Below, piece by piece: positions 16,221 through 25,213 of a stretch of 64,000 bases of DNA; the stretch's first letter is position 1, and the number at the start of each line of letters is the position of its first letter. The position numbers and the translations under genes are program-made. The notes beneath the pieces are model-generated. The model made no database searches. It saw only the letters and a program-made list of their open reading frames with translations, and was not told where the DNA came from. The stretch is taken from assembly GCF_042681745.1 (NCBI RefSeq), contig NZ_JBHUGF010000009.1:166699-230698 (forward strand). Reading direction: 5' to 3'. Origin of the DNA: Saccharibacillus nicotianae. GTDB taxonomy: Bacteria; Bacillota; Bacilli; Paenibacillales; Paenibacillaceae.

Positions 16221-17186
16221 CTATACATTTTGTCCTAATTTGCCACGTGTACCACGACTTAATTGCCATACTCGTACACTCATATAACATAACACACCGA
16301 ACAAAATCTGAATCAACAACGTATGCAACATACTGGAGAAGAAATACCATTCAGGGATTTTCATCGTTACAATATTCAACATACCGCTCAGAATCTGCAT
16401 AATAATAAATACAATTGCAGTTACACCTAACTTACGAATACCTGGATTATACGGATGACGACGGTACGCATAGTGCGCTAATACTGCAATCACGATTAAC
16501 AAACTATATGCTGCTACGCGATGAAGAAATGCAATAGCTACTCCACCAGATAATTCCGGTAAAATTGAACCATTACATAGTAATACACCTGAACACCCAC
16601 CTCTAGAACTGGTATGCGTTACAAAGGCTCCTGTATACACCACCATGTACGTATAGATCGTTGCGAACCATGTCAGATTACGCATCCCTTTACTCACCGG
16701 TGGTTCATCTGGAATCGGTAAATCTCCTTTTTGCTGATCCATCCGCCTTGCACCAAGTGCCATCATCGACGAACTAGCAAAAGCAATCATTGCAAATCCG
16801 AAATGTAAGGCCATAATTGGAGCAGATTGCGAAAATACAACAGCCAATGCACCCATAGCTGCTTGTACTAACACAAATAGTAAGGTTAACGATGCATATA
16901 CTTTAAGTTCACGATGCTTATTAAAAAAGATAAAACCAATAAAAGAAAATAATGCTGTGAATCCTGCTAGAGCACTAATCGCTCGATGCGAATACTCGAT
17001 CAGTGAAGCAATCGTATACGCAGGTACAAATTTACCATGGCATAATGGCCATTCTGTTCCGCAACCGAGTCCTGAACCTGATTTGGTTACTACAAGTCCC
17101 CCCATTGTTGCCAAAAACATAACAACACAGGTGACAAAGCTCAACCATTTTAGATGTGTAGTTGTTATTCTGAACTTTCTTGCCAT
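16221..17186 (-). CDS. ctaA: Heme A synthase
   Basis: A 321-residue membrane protein with eight predicted helices. The Bacillus-type cysteine pairs are visible: CGTEWPLC in the first outer loop and CSGVLLC in the second half. Histidines for heme binding occur in EYSHRAISA, ALHFGFA, FLHRVAA and MLHTLL. It oxidises the C8 methyl of heme O to heme A for cytochrome aa3 oxidase. The partner ctaB lies about 15 kb away on the same strand and not adjacent, as it is in B. subtilis. The ribosome binding site is weak. Confidence 0.93.
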   Translation of the reverse strand: MARKFRITTTHLKWLSFVTCVVMFLATMGGLVVTKSGSGLGCGTEWPLCHGKFVPAYTIASLIEYSHRAISALAGFTALFSFIGFIFFNKHRELKVYASLTLLFVLVQAAMGALAVVFSQSAPIMALHFGFAMIAFASSSMMALGARRMDQQKGDLPIPDEPPVSKGMRNLTWFATIYTYMVVYTGAFVTHTSSRGGCSGVLLCNGSILPELSGGVAIAFLHRVAAYSLLIVIAVLAHYAYRRHPYNPGIRKLGVTAIVFIIMQILSGMLNIVTMKIPEWYFFSSMLHTLLIQILFGVLCYMSVRVWQLSRGTRGKLGQNV

Positions 17187-17350
17187 TTAGAGAATCACCC
17201 GCTATTTTATATGATAGTTACACAATATTTATGTCCTACTTTAGTATACCTGATTGCAAAATAGACGGAACCACTGGATTGTGACAAAAAATGATCAATC
17301 CTTGTATTATGACAGAACCGTGTCAACAAACAAATGATATTTTACATAGT

Positions 17351-17381
17351 AAAAAACCACCCTTTATAAAAACAGGTGGTT
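17351..17381 (-). terminator. Terminator after thioredoxin-like gene
   Basis: AACCACC / GGTGGTT with a 13-base loop and a T run on the minus strand. Confidence 0.8.
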
Positions 17382-17407
17382 AGTAAGCATTTATATATAC
17401 ATTCTTT

Positions 17408-17764
17408 TTATTCCACTGTTGATGTAGTCAACGTCTGATAGACAGCCACAGCGCGATCCAAAAACTGCTCGATTTCTTCGCGAGATTTGCGTGCTTTATT
17501 CACGAAGCGTACTAATTCTTTGCCGTTCGCATAAGCGACAAAGCTTGGAATACCGAGAATGTTCTGTTCTTGACTCACATCACCTGTTGCTTCCACATCT
17601 ACCTCTACAAGCGTTAGACGATCTGCATACTGACTTTCTACTTCAGGCATAAATGGATCAATATATCGGCAATCTCCACACCAGTCTGCTTTGAATACAG
17701 CGACTGTTAACTGCGAAGAGTGAGTAACGGCAGTGAAATCTTCTTTACTATTAATAAGTTGCAT
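17408..17764 (-). CDS. Thioredoxin family protein
   Basis: A 118-residue cytoplasmic thioredoxin fold without signal peptide. The active site is WCGDCRYIDPF (CxxC with Gly-Asp between the cysteines), and the cis-proline loop is GIPSFVAY. The GD spacing differs from the GP of canonical thioredoxin, so redox potential and partners are likely different. It follows the flippase gene by 13 bases and is probably co-transcribed with it. Confidence 0.88.
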   Translation of the reverse strand: MQLINSKEDFTAVTHSSQLTVAVFKADWCGDCRYIDPFMPEVESQYADRLTLVEVDVEATGDVSQEQNILGIPSFVAYANGKELVRFVNKARKSREEIEQFLDRAVAVYQTLTTSTVE

Positions 17765-17777
17765 TGTGCTATTCCTC

Positions 17778-19397
17778 CTAATTCTTTTGTAGACGCATTA
17801 ATGGACGGAAAACTTTACGCAATACTTTTGGATATGAATCCAGTTCATTCGCTCGAACCACTTTTAGCAGAACAAGCATAACAGGATATACCAATAATAT
17901 CGCTATTCCTACCATACAACAACCGATAAAAAATGCAACCCGATCATTCATATAAGCTGTTAATACAATACCGACTTGATTCAGTAATAGACCGATACCA
18001 CCTAGTACGACCACTGTCACTATAAATCCGATCCAACGGTTGCCTAACACAGAGAAAGTCACAATGTGGCGTAAAGAACGAATATTCATCCATGTAATCG
18101 TAATAAAACATAATGCGGTTCCTGCAATAATGCCGTAGATTCCAATAAACGGAGCTAAAGCAAAACTAGCTATTAATTTAACAACGATACCAATCATGAC
18201 ATGCACCATCGATAAATTCGCTTTGTTAATCCCGATTAACATCGAATTGGTCGTCATCATAGTAATCTGGAAAATCGTACCCAGCGTTAAAGCAGCAATA
18301 ATACCTGCTCCTTCTTGCGTACTAAATAATAATCCATTGACCGAATATGCTGCTGTACTGAAAATTAATACGATCGGAACACCGGTAAGTACAGAAATTC
18401 GCAACGCTAAAGTAATTTGATTTTTCAAATGTTCCATTTTGCGACTAGCAAACGCAGCCGAAATAATTGGAATTAGCGATTGACTCAGTGCAATAGCCAG
18501 AATCGGTGGAATCCCTGCTACACTTTGTGCTCTAGCTCCCAAAATTGCTAACACATTGGTAGCCATAGCATCGCCTAATTGTCCAATTAATAAAGGTTTG
18601 ACCAATATACTATCGATAAAATAAACGGCTGGAATCGTTAATGACGATAGCACAATAGGAATCGATAATTTAAAAATATCCCCATAAATTTGTGTTAATG
18701 GAATGACTGCATGATCTTTGTCTGATCTAGCATCGATACCTTCTAATTGATCTTGTTTACGCATTTTGAAAGCATAGTAGATCATGACCGCAAATGCACC
18801 TATACTACCAAGCACACTACCAAAAGAAGCACCGGCAGAAGCTTCGACCCCGCCATACCCTAATTGTAAAATAATATAAGCTAGCAAAATAGCGGTAAAC
18901 ACACGTGCAATCTGCTCCACAATTTGAGAAATACCGCCTGCAATCATTAAGTTACGTCCTTGAAAATAACCGCGCATCATCGCAATCATCGGAAACAGTA
19001 ATAAAGACGGAGCAATAGCTCGAATAGCTAAAATCGCTTCAGGCACTTTGGAGCTATACACAGCAAAAAATGGTGCAAAAATATACAAACCTACTGTCAT
19101 AATCACACCAATCACACCTGCAAATAACAACGCTGCAAAGTAAATACGTTGTGCTTCTGCCGGTCTACCTAGTGCATAACGTTCAGATACCATTTTACTC
19201 AGTGTACTTGGAATACCTGCTGTTGCTACTGCCAATAACATCAAATACAAATTATTAGCTACTGTAAACGATGCATTCCCTGTTACACCTAACATATGCT
19301 CTAACGGTACACGTTGTACCAAACCTAGCACGCGTGCAATTAAAGCAGCAGCCGCTAATATGACGGTTCCTCTAACAAATGACTCTGTTTTAGACAA
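17778..19397 (-). CDS. MOP-superfamily polysaccharide/lipid flippase (YtgP/SpoVB-like)
   Basis: A protein of about 539 residues with roughly 14 membrane helices. Diagnostic features are the start SFVRGTVILAAAALIARVLGLVQRVPL and TAGIPSTLSKMVSERYALG. In Bacillus, YtgP (MurJ) flips lipid II and SpoVB works in spore cortex synthesis; the sequence alone does not separate these roles. Start choice: TTG at 19397 follows AAAAGGGG at a good distance; the upstream ATG at 19433 sits a few bases after the preceding terminator's U-tract and has no ribosome binding site. Confidence 0.85.
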   Translation of the reverse strand: MSKTESFVRGTVILAAAALIARVLGLVQRVPLEHMLGVTGNASFTVANNLYLMLLAVATAGIPSTLSKMVSERYALGRPAEAQRIYFAALLFAGVIGVIMTVGLYIFAPFFAVYSSKVPEAILAIRAIAPSLLLFPMIAMMRGYFQGRNLMIAGGISQIVEQIARVFTAILLAYIILQLGYGGVEASAGASFGSVLGSIGAFAVMIYYAFKMRKQDQLEGIDARSDKDHAVIPLTQIYGDIFKLSIPIVLSSLTIPAVYFIDSILVKPLLIGQLGDAMATNVLAILGARAQSVAGIPPILAIALSQSLIPIISAAFASRKMEHLKNQITLALRISVLTGVPIVLIFSTAAYSVNGLLFSTQEGAGIIAALTLGTIFQITMMTTNSMLIGINKANLSMVHVMIGIVVKLIASFALAPFIGIYGIIAGTALCFITITWMNIRSLRHIVTFSVLGNRWIGFIVTVVVLGGIGLLLNQVGIVLTAYMNDRVAFFIGCCMVGIAILLVYPVMLVLLKVVRANELDSYPKVLRKVFRPLMRLQKN

Positions 19398-19436
19398 AAC
19401 GGTTCCCCTTTTCTCACGCCCGATCTCAACCATACC

Positions 19437-19467
19437 AAAAAACCGGAAGGCTGAAATGCCTTCCGGT
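19437..19467 (-). terminator. Terminator between the DUF456 gene and the flippase gene
   Basis: Perfect 10-bp stem ACCGGAAGGC / GCCTTCCGGT with a 6-base loop and T run on the minus strand. Confidence 0.88.
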
Positions 19468-19533
19468 CTTGGGCTTTTTCAACAACCTCTATTATAGACA
19501 ACCTATAGTCATCTAAGCAATGCGGGTTATTTT

Positions 19534-20019
19534 TTAAAATACAAAAATCCAGATAAAGAAAATAACGATCATCGCGATTTGCAAAATAATCTTGACTACC
19601 ATGCTGGTGAATAATCCAAGCATCGTACCCCAGGCAGCTTTGAGCGATTGTTGAAAATCTTTACCTGAAATCAATTCACCAAGAATTGCACCGATCAACG
19701 GGCCTAAGATTAGACCAAACGCAGGAATTACAAATGGCCCTATAATCAAGCCGATCGTCGATAAAATAACGGTGAGCTTGGTTCCGCCGAACTTTTTGGT
19801 TCCATACGCACCGACAATGTAATCTGCAACAAACAGTACAATTACAATCAATGTCTGAATAATCCAGAAAAATACATTATATTCAGCGAATGAGAAAAAC
19901 CATCCGTACACGAAAAAGCCAAAGTAAATAGCTAACGCGCCCGGCAATACAGGATAGATAGCACCTGCAATACCGACAATAAATAAAATAATGACTAAGC
20001 TCCAACCGAGAATTTCCAT
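19534..20019 (-). CDS. DUF456 family membrane protein
   Basis: A 161-residue, highly hydrophobic protein with about five helices. The central GTKKFGGTKLTVILSTIGLIIGPFVIPAFGLILGPLIGAILGELI, rich in glycine zipper motifs, is the family signature. Function is unknown; members are widespread small inner-membrane proteins. GGGAGG precedes the ATG. It follows the HAD gene by about 77 bases on the same strand. Confidence 0.88.
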   Translation of the reverse strand: MEILGWSLVIILFIVGIAGAIYPVLPGALAIYFGFFVYGWFFSFAEYNVFFWIIQTLIVIVLFVADYIVGAYGTKKFGGTKLTVILSTIGLIIGPFVIPAFGLILGPLIGAILGELISGKDFQQSLKAAWGTMLGLFTSMVVKIILQIAMIVIFFIWIFVF

Positions 20020-20096
20020 CGGTAGGGTTCACTCCTCCCAGTAATCTTTCTATACATATATACTCGAAGAAAGCTTAACGCGTTGCATAATTTTTT

Positions 20097-20849
20097 TTAG
20101 ACAAGGATATAATCGCGAATCACTTCGACAATACCATCATCATTATTAGAACCTACGACTAGATCTGCTGATTCTTTTACAGGTTCTTGAGCATTGCCCA
20201 TTGCTACGCCTAGACCTACTGCTTGAATAACGGCTAAATCGTTTAAGCTATCACCTACAGCAACCACTTCAGACATATCGATATTGAGCAACTGACACAC
20301 TTCTTGAATACCAGCCGCTTTGTTAATACCGAGTGGATTGATCTCCAGATTATGTGGAGACGAGTTGGAAATCTCAAGTCCGCCCATATCCTGTAATGCC
20401 ATCAAAATCTGGTAACGAAGTTCATCGTTTTCTGTATTGTAGCCGAATTTGAGCCATTCAATACTTGTAAGGTCTGTACCTTCTTCTAACCAGTTATCAC
20501 GATTATGCAGACCTTTTACTGTATATGCCCAGAACCAGACATCTTTTTCAATAGCTAATTCATACATTTGACGAATCAGATCAGGATCAACCAGTGTACG
20601 GCGATGAAGCTCATGAGGAGCTTTCCAGACCTCACTACCATTTACAGTTACCATCGGAGTATCTAAGCCTAATTGCTCGGCATATGGCATTGCACTATGA
20701 GCTGCGCGTCCTGTAGATAGACATACATGGATACCTTCATCCATCGCTTTATTAATCCATTTAATCGTTTCCAGTGTAATCTCATGATTATCATTTAATA
20801 ATGTTCCATCCATATCTAAAGCGAGTAACTTATATTTACGTGTTGTCAT
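20097..20849 (-). CDS. Cof-type HAD hydrolase
   Basis: A 250-residue phosphatase. HAD motif I is LDMDGTLLND (nucleophile Asp), motif II is LSTGR, and motifs III/IV are in NKAAGIQEVCQLL and VAVGDSLNDLAVIQ. The insertion between motifs II and III is the C2B cap of the Cof subfamily, which act on sugar phosphates, flavin precursors or nucleotide phosphates. The substrate cannot be read from sequence. Confidence 0.9.
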   Translation of the reverse strand: MTTRKYKLLALDMDGTLLNDNHEITLETIKWINKAMDEGIHVCLSTGRAAHSAMPYAEQLGLDTPMVTVNGSEVWKAPHELHRRTLVDPDLIRQMYELAIEKDVWFWAYTVKGLHNRDNWLEEGTDLTSIEWLKFGYNTENDELRYQILMALQDMGGLEISNSSPHNLEINPLGINKAAGIQEVCQLLNIDMSEVVAVGDSLNDLAVIQAVGLGVAMGNAQEPVKESADLVVGSNNDDGIVEVIRDYILV

Positions 20850-21005
20850 TTTGTCATATCGTCCCTTTCTTCATTCCTATTTCTATTGTTATGTGTATGC
20901 TATCTAGTAGAGTCAGTCAGTTATCATCAGGTATATCAGGCTCATTTTAACATAGATGTTATAGCGGTCACAAAAGCTTTTGTAAATTACATGTGAAAAA
21001 TAATC

Positions 21006-21035
21006 AAAACACCCTGCAATATTACAGGATGTTTT
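21006..21035. terminator. Hairpin downstream of mnt operon promoter-distal end
   Basis: AAAACACCCTG / CAGGATGTTTT with short T/A tracts either side. It lies between the mntD-like stop and the HAD start and most likely ends the mnt operon on the minus strand. Confidence 0.55.
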
Positions 21036-21136
21036 GCAAATTGTTTACATTCATGTGTAGACCGATGATGTTGCTTCACTTTCTATACTTACAAGATGAT
21101 TAAAGAGCATAGATTCACACTTTGTTAGTACAATCC

Positions 21137-22027
21137 TTATTCAGCGATCACTGTTCTGTTAGAACGTCGCTGACGTAATCGGCGCATCAATATTCCATGC
21201 TTCGGAGAAAATACAAAAGCAAATCCGAACAATATACCTGCTACAGTAACAATACTGCCTGCAATCGAAGCATTAAGCACATATGCTGTATAATAACCAA
21301 TAATAGAGCTCACGACTCCTGTAAGTACACTATACATCAACATTCTACCCAGACGATCTGTAAGCAAGTAAGCTGTAGAAGCAGGAATAATCAACATACC
21401 TACAACCAGTATCGCTCCAACACTTTCAAACGAAGCAACAGAAGTCATCGATACCATCCCCATTAATAAATAATGGAATAACATCACCGGAATCCCACAA
21501 GCAACAGCCATCGCAGGATCAAAAGCTGAAATTTTGAATTGTTTATAAAATAAAGCCAGTAACAGTAAAATAATCAATAATGCTGATCCTAACATCCAGA
21601 CCGAACGTGGCCCCATATCGATACCGTTGGCTGTCCACGTATCCCATTGCACATAAGCAATTTCACCGAATAATACACAGTCGAGATCCAGATCAATATT
21701 ACGAGCATTGAGACTGATAATAATAACACCTATCGCAAAGAGTGCTGTAAAAATAATCCCAATCGACGCATCCGATTGTATGCCTGAATTTTGCAACCAT
21801 TGAATCAGAAATACAGCAAGCAATCCAAGAGCAGTCGCCCCAATCATCATCGCTAACGAATCTCGTGTGCCACTGAGTAGAAAAGCGATCGCAATTCCAG
21901 GTAATACTGCATGGCTAATCGCATCGCCGATCAATGCCATTTTACGCAAAATAAGAAAACAACCTAGTAGCCCACACGCCGCTGACATCAGACAAGCCGT
22001 TAATATAATCCAAAAATCACTACTCAT
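21137..22027 (-). CDS. mntD: Metal ABC transporter permease (MntD-like)
   Basis: A 296-residue ABC-3 family permease with about eight or nine helices. Family signatures include LRKMALIGDAISHAVLPGIAIAFLL and FESVGAILVVGMLIIPASTAYLLTDRLGRML. The last gene of the four-gene operon; its ATG overlaps the previous permease by 8 bases, indicating translational coupling. Two different permeases in one operon are typical of mntABCD/troABCD systems for manganese. Confidence 0.85.
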   Translation of the reverse strand: MSSDFWIILTACLMSAACGLLGCFLILRKMALIGDAISHAVLPGIAIAFLLSGTRDSLAMMIGATALGLLAVFLIQWLQNSGIQSDASIGIIFTALFAIGVIIISLNARNIDLDLDCVLFGEIAYVQWDTWTANGIDMGPRSVWMLGSALLIILLLLALFYKQFKISAFDPAMAVACGIPVMLFHYLLMGMVSMTSVASFESVGAILVVGMLIIPASTAYLLTDRLGRMLMYSVLTGVVSSIIGYYTAYVLNASIAGSIVTVAGILFGFAFVFSPKHGILMRRLRQRRSNRTVIAE

Positions 22028-22937
22028 GGCTTATTCCTCCTTGACGATGCCATTGGTCTTTGGTCTGCTTACGCGACCATAGCTTGGCTAACCATCCACG
22101 CCTTGGAGCACCTAGTGCAGAAATTGCAAAAAATACAGTAGCAGCAAGCACCGTAACCGGGCCTGTTGGCAATTGAGATACCATCCCACTCCACAGTGTT
22201 CCAATCAGTCCACTAAGCGCTCCGAATATACCTGATAGGATAACCATAATATGCAGACGATCTGTCCAAAAGCGTGCAGCAATCGCAGGTGTAATTAATA
22301 ATGCAGACATCAAGACTACACCAACGGCTTGAATCCCTGCGACTACAATAATAACGGTCAACAGCAATAATAACTGCTCCAAAAAAGCAACCGGCAATCC
22401 CATTCCTCGTGCAAATCCAGGATCAAAACTGATCAATTTAAATAGTCTAAATAAAGCGATACAGATTACAATCATCAATAGACTAATGCCTGCAAGCACA
22501 TACACATCACTTTGCATCATAGAAGCCGCTTGTCCAAATAAGTACTTATCCAGCCCACTTTGTCCTCCATCTCCGCTATGTTGAATATGAGTTAGTAACA
22601 ATACCCCTACTCCGAAAAAGAAAGATAAAATAATCCCCATTGCCGCATCCTGCTTGATACGTGAATATTGTGTGATCCAGCGAATACCGAATGTAGCGAT
22701 CACACCAGCAACTAATGCGCCTATAAAAAAGCCACCTGTCGATTTCACACCACTCAACATAAAAGCAATACAAATCCCCGGCAAAGCCGCATGAGCCAGT
22801 GCATCTCCGATCAAACTTTGCTTGCGTAAAACCATAAAGGAACCAATCACTCCACTACTCAATCCCAGTAACATACAACCGACAATAATCCAGCGCACAT
22901 TCGGATCAAGTATCAAAGCCCCTATCGTATTCCACAT
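22020..22937 (-). CDS. mntC: Metal ABC transporter permease (MntC-like)
   Basis: A 305-residue ABC-3 permease. Signatures are LRKQSLIGDALAHAALPGICIAFML near residue 37 and GIQAVGVVLMSALLITPAIAARFWTDRL in the last third. It pairs with the MntD-like protein to form the channel. It lies downstream of the ATPase gene, but the two are separated by about 190 bases holding the 76-bp repeat element, which ends 3 to 8 bases before its ribosome binding site. This gap is unusual for an otherwise compact operon. Confidence 0.85.
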   Translation of the reverse strand: MWNTIGALILDPNVRWIIVGCMLLGLSSGVIGSFMVLRKQSLIGDALAHAALPGICIAFMLSGVKSTGGFFIGALVAGVIATFGIRWITQYSRIKQDAAMGIILSFFFGVGVLLLTHIQHSGDGGQSGLDKYLFGQAASMMQSDVYVLAGISLLMIVICIALFRLFKLISFDPGFARGMGLPVAFLEQLLLLLTVIIVVAGIQAVGVVLMSALLITPAIAARFWTDRLHIMVILSGIFGALSGLIGTLWSGMVSQLPTGPVTVLAATVFFAISALGAPRRGWLAKLWSRKQTKDQWHRQGGISHE

Positions 22938-22954
22938 ATACTCTCCTCACCCCC

Positions 22955-23128
22955 AGCACTTGACATGATAAGTGCGACTTCTTGTATTTCAATCCAACAT
23001 AATTTTCGCTGAGCAAAATATCTTACATCTAGCACTTAGCACCATAAGTGCGACTTCTTCTATTCCAATCAAATATGATTTTTGCTTTGCAAAAGATCTT
23101 ACATTCAGCGTTTGGCATGATAAGCGCT
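22955..23128 (-). repeat. 75-76 bp hairpin repeat, two full units plus one extra hairpin
   Basis: Three hairpins (AGCACT at 22955, AGCACT at 23031, AGCGTT at 23106 on plus) lie 76 and 75 bases apart. Read on the minus strand each full unit runs TGTAAGAT-TTTTGC...GC(A/G)AAA...AAGAAGTC and ends in the hairpin GCACTT...AAGTGC. The same element occurs at 32740-32809 and 33061-33185, always reading toward the downstream gene. Stem bases change in pairs between copies (GCACTT/AAGTGC against GCGCTT/AAGCGC). Confidence 0.8.
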
Positions 23129-23931
23129 TATTTTCCCGCAAGTACAACGCCTTCTTTACCTTGCAACACTGCCATTTTGCCGCCATATGTCTTTTGCAAC
23201 ATGTCAGCAGTAAAGATATCTTTTACTGCGCCTGCACCAATCAAGGTACGATTAAGCAACAATACATCGTCAAAATAATCTTCTACTGTCGATAGATCGT
23301 GATGAACAACCAGAACTGTTTTACCTTCGGCTTTGAGTTGTTCTAGCAATGAGATAATCGCTTTCTCTGTGGTAGCATCGACTCCGGCAAAAGGTTCGTC
23401 CATCAAATACAATTGAGCTTGTTGAGCCAAAGCTCTAGCTAAAAAAATACGTTGCTGTTGTCCACCAGACAATTGGCTAATCTGTCGCTGTGCATAATCC
23501 GCCATCCCTACTTTGCGCAGACATTCCATTGCTGTTTCCTGTTCATGTTTGCCAGGACGACGGAACCAACCTAATCGTCCATACGTGCCCATCAACACAA
23601 CATCTAAAGCATTTGTAGGAAAGTCCCAATCCACCGATTCACGTTGGGGGACATAGCCGATTTTTTTACGATTTTGTTGATATGTTTTGCCGTATACTTT
23701 GACATGACCTGCGATTGCAGGAACTAAGCCTAAGGATGCTTTTAGCAATGTGGATTTGCCAGCTCCATTTGGCCCAATCAGACCAATAAGTCGTCCGGGT
23801 GCTAATGAAAATGATACGTCCTGTATAACCGGTTTTTTGTGATAAGCTACAGTCAGTCCCGAGACTTGAAGAGGTAACGATTGGGAATCATTATCTGTTA
23901 CACGAATACTGGTAAAAGCAGAACTTGTCAT
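23128..23931 (-). CDS. mntB: Metal ABC transporter ATP-binding protein (MntB-like)
   Basis: A 267-residue ABC ATPase. Walker A GPNGAGKST is near residue 54, the signature LSGGQQQRIFLARALAQ is near 148, and Walker B LYLMDEPFAGVD follows. The YVPQRESVDWDFPTNALDVVLMG segment is typical of the manganese/zinc importer subfamily. The stop codon abuts the last hairpin of the 76-bp repeat. AGGAGG lies upstream of the ATG. Confidence 0.9.
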   Translation of the reverse strand: MTSSAFTSIRVTDNDSQSLPLQVSGLTVAYHKKPVIQDVSFSLAPGRLIGLIGPNGAGKSTLLKASLGLVPAIAGHVKVYGKTYQQNRKKIGYVPQRESVDWDFPTNALDVVLMGTYGRLGWFRRPGKHEQETAMECLRKVGMADYAQRQISQLSGGQQQRIFLARALAQQAQLYLMDEPFAGVDATTEKAIISLLEQLKAEGKTVLVVHHDLSTVEDYFDDVLLLNRTLIGAGAVKDIFTADMLQKTYGGKMAVLQGKEGVVLAGK

Positions 23932-23981
23932 ACATAGACCTCCTTGTGTAATAAAAGATTGAAATGTGTTAATCCTCTATA

Positions 23982-25013
23982 TCATTTGAGCGCTTCTACA
24001 ATCGTATCTGTATTGTGTCGTACCATGCCGATATAAGTTCCTTCGATTGTGCCTGCTTCACCCATCGCATCCGAGAATAATTCTCCTCCTATTTCAACGG
24101 TATGTCCCATCGATTGAGCACCTGCAATAATAGCTTCCATCGATCTAGAAGGCACGCTAGACTCTACAAATACCGCTTTGATTCCACGCTCAACCAGTTC
24201 ATTTCGTAGATCACTTACGTCTTTAGAGCCATATTCTGCGGCTGTACTAATCCCTTGTAATCCTTTGACTTCGATATTGTAAGCATCACCGTAATATCCA
24301 AAAGCATCATGAGCTGTAATCAACACTCGACCAGACTCTGGAATACTGGCGATTTTACTTTGTACTTCCTGATGCAATTCATTCAATGCAGTTAAGTATT
24401 GAGTAGCATTCTGACGGTAATCAGCTTCGTGTGCAGGATCGGCTTCAATCAATGCTGCTTCTATTGTCTGTGTAACATTCATCCAAAGGTTCACATCGAA
24501 CCAGATATGAGGATCATATTCGGTCGCTCCATCTTCACTGTAGCGAAGCTGTGCAGGATCGATATTTTCAGCTACAGCAACCACATGACGAGATTTACTC
24601 ATTTTCTCCATAATCTTGGTCATACTACCTTCTAAATGCAATCCGTTATACAATACGAGATCAGCATCATCTAACTTACGGATATCTCCTTGCGAAGCTT
24701 TGTACATATGAGGATCGACACCAGGACCCATTAATCCGGTCACTGTCACATGCTCTCCACCTACTTCACGAGCCGCATCAGCAATCATGCCTGTTGTTGC
24801 TGTAATTCGTAATTTGCCTCCTTCTTCAAAAGAAGGTGAATCATCAACAGCTCCCTGAATCGTAGTACATCCACTAAGAATCAATACAATTACAGCGATA
24901 CTGATTCCGTATATGATACGTTGATATAACGGAGCAGATATACCTGATTTCCGATGACGCTTATGAATTAAATATGCTTGTGCCCATGATGATCTGGAAC
25001 GATTAACCGACAT
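23982..25013 (-). CDS. mntA: Metal-binding lipoprotein of ABC transporter (MntA/TroA-like)
   Basis: A cluster A-I substrate-binding protein of about 343 residues. Metal ligands are suggested by VDPHMYKAS, YDPHIWFDV, HDAFGYY and the late glutamate in FVESSVPSR. There is no long histidine-rich loop, which argues against a classic ZnuA zinc protein. The lipobox is LSGC (Cys49), preceded by an unusually long basic N-terminal stretch of about 30 residues. Start choice: ATG at 25013 is 6 bases after GGAGGA; the longer open frame upstream has no such site. First gene of the operon, behind an MntR-like box. Confidence 0.85.
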   Translation of the reverse strand: MSVNRSRSSWAQAYLIHKRHRKSGISAPLYQRIIYGISIAVIVLILSGCTTIQGAVDDSPSFEEGGKLRITATTGMIADAAREVGGEHVTVTGLMGPGVDPHMYKASQGDIRKLDDADLVLYNGLHLEGSMTKIMEKMSKSRHVVAVAENIDPAQLRYSEDGATEYDPHIWFDVNLWMNVTQTIEAALIEADPAHEADYRQNATQYLTALNELHQEVQSKIASIPESGRVLITAHDAFGYYGDAYNIEVKGLQGISTAAEYGSKDVSDLRNELVERGIKAVFVESSVPSRSMEAIIAGAQSMGHTVEIGGELFSDAMGEAGTIEGTYIGMVRHNTDTIVEALK

Positions 25014-25118
25014 ATATGATCCTCCTATCATTTCAAAATACTCCATCTTTATATACCAATAATCTAAACGATAAATCTTACATTGAAGCAATTATTTTTC
25101 TTATATGACTATATTTTT

Positions 25119-25149
25119 ATATAAGGAAATAATGTTTCCTTTGTGCAAA
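25119..25149 (-). promoter_or_regulatory. mnt promoter with MntR-like operator
   Basis: On the minus strand TTTGCACAAAGGAAAC (25149-25134) matches 13 of 16 bases of the Bacillus MntR box I recall (TTTGCCTTAAGGAAAC). TTGCAC inside it serves as -35, with TTATAT 18 bases on as -10. An AAGGAAA / TTTCCTT palindrome overlaps. This supports manganese as the substrate. Confidence 0.65.
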
Positions 25150-25165
25150 TTTTAAAGTAGAGCGC

Positions 25166-25200
25166 AAAAAAAAGCAAGAGGCTAATTTGCCCCTTGCTTT
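25166..25200 (-). terminator. Terminator after the first PBP gene
   Basis: AAAGCAAG / CTTGCTTT with inner GGC / GCC pairs, then T run on the minus strand. Confidence 0.85.
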
Positions 25201-25213
25201 TACTTTTTAATTT

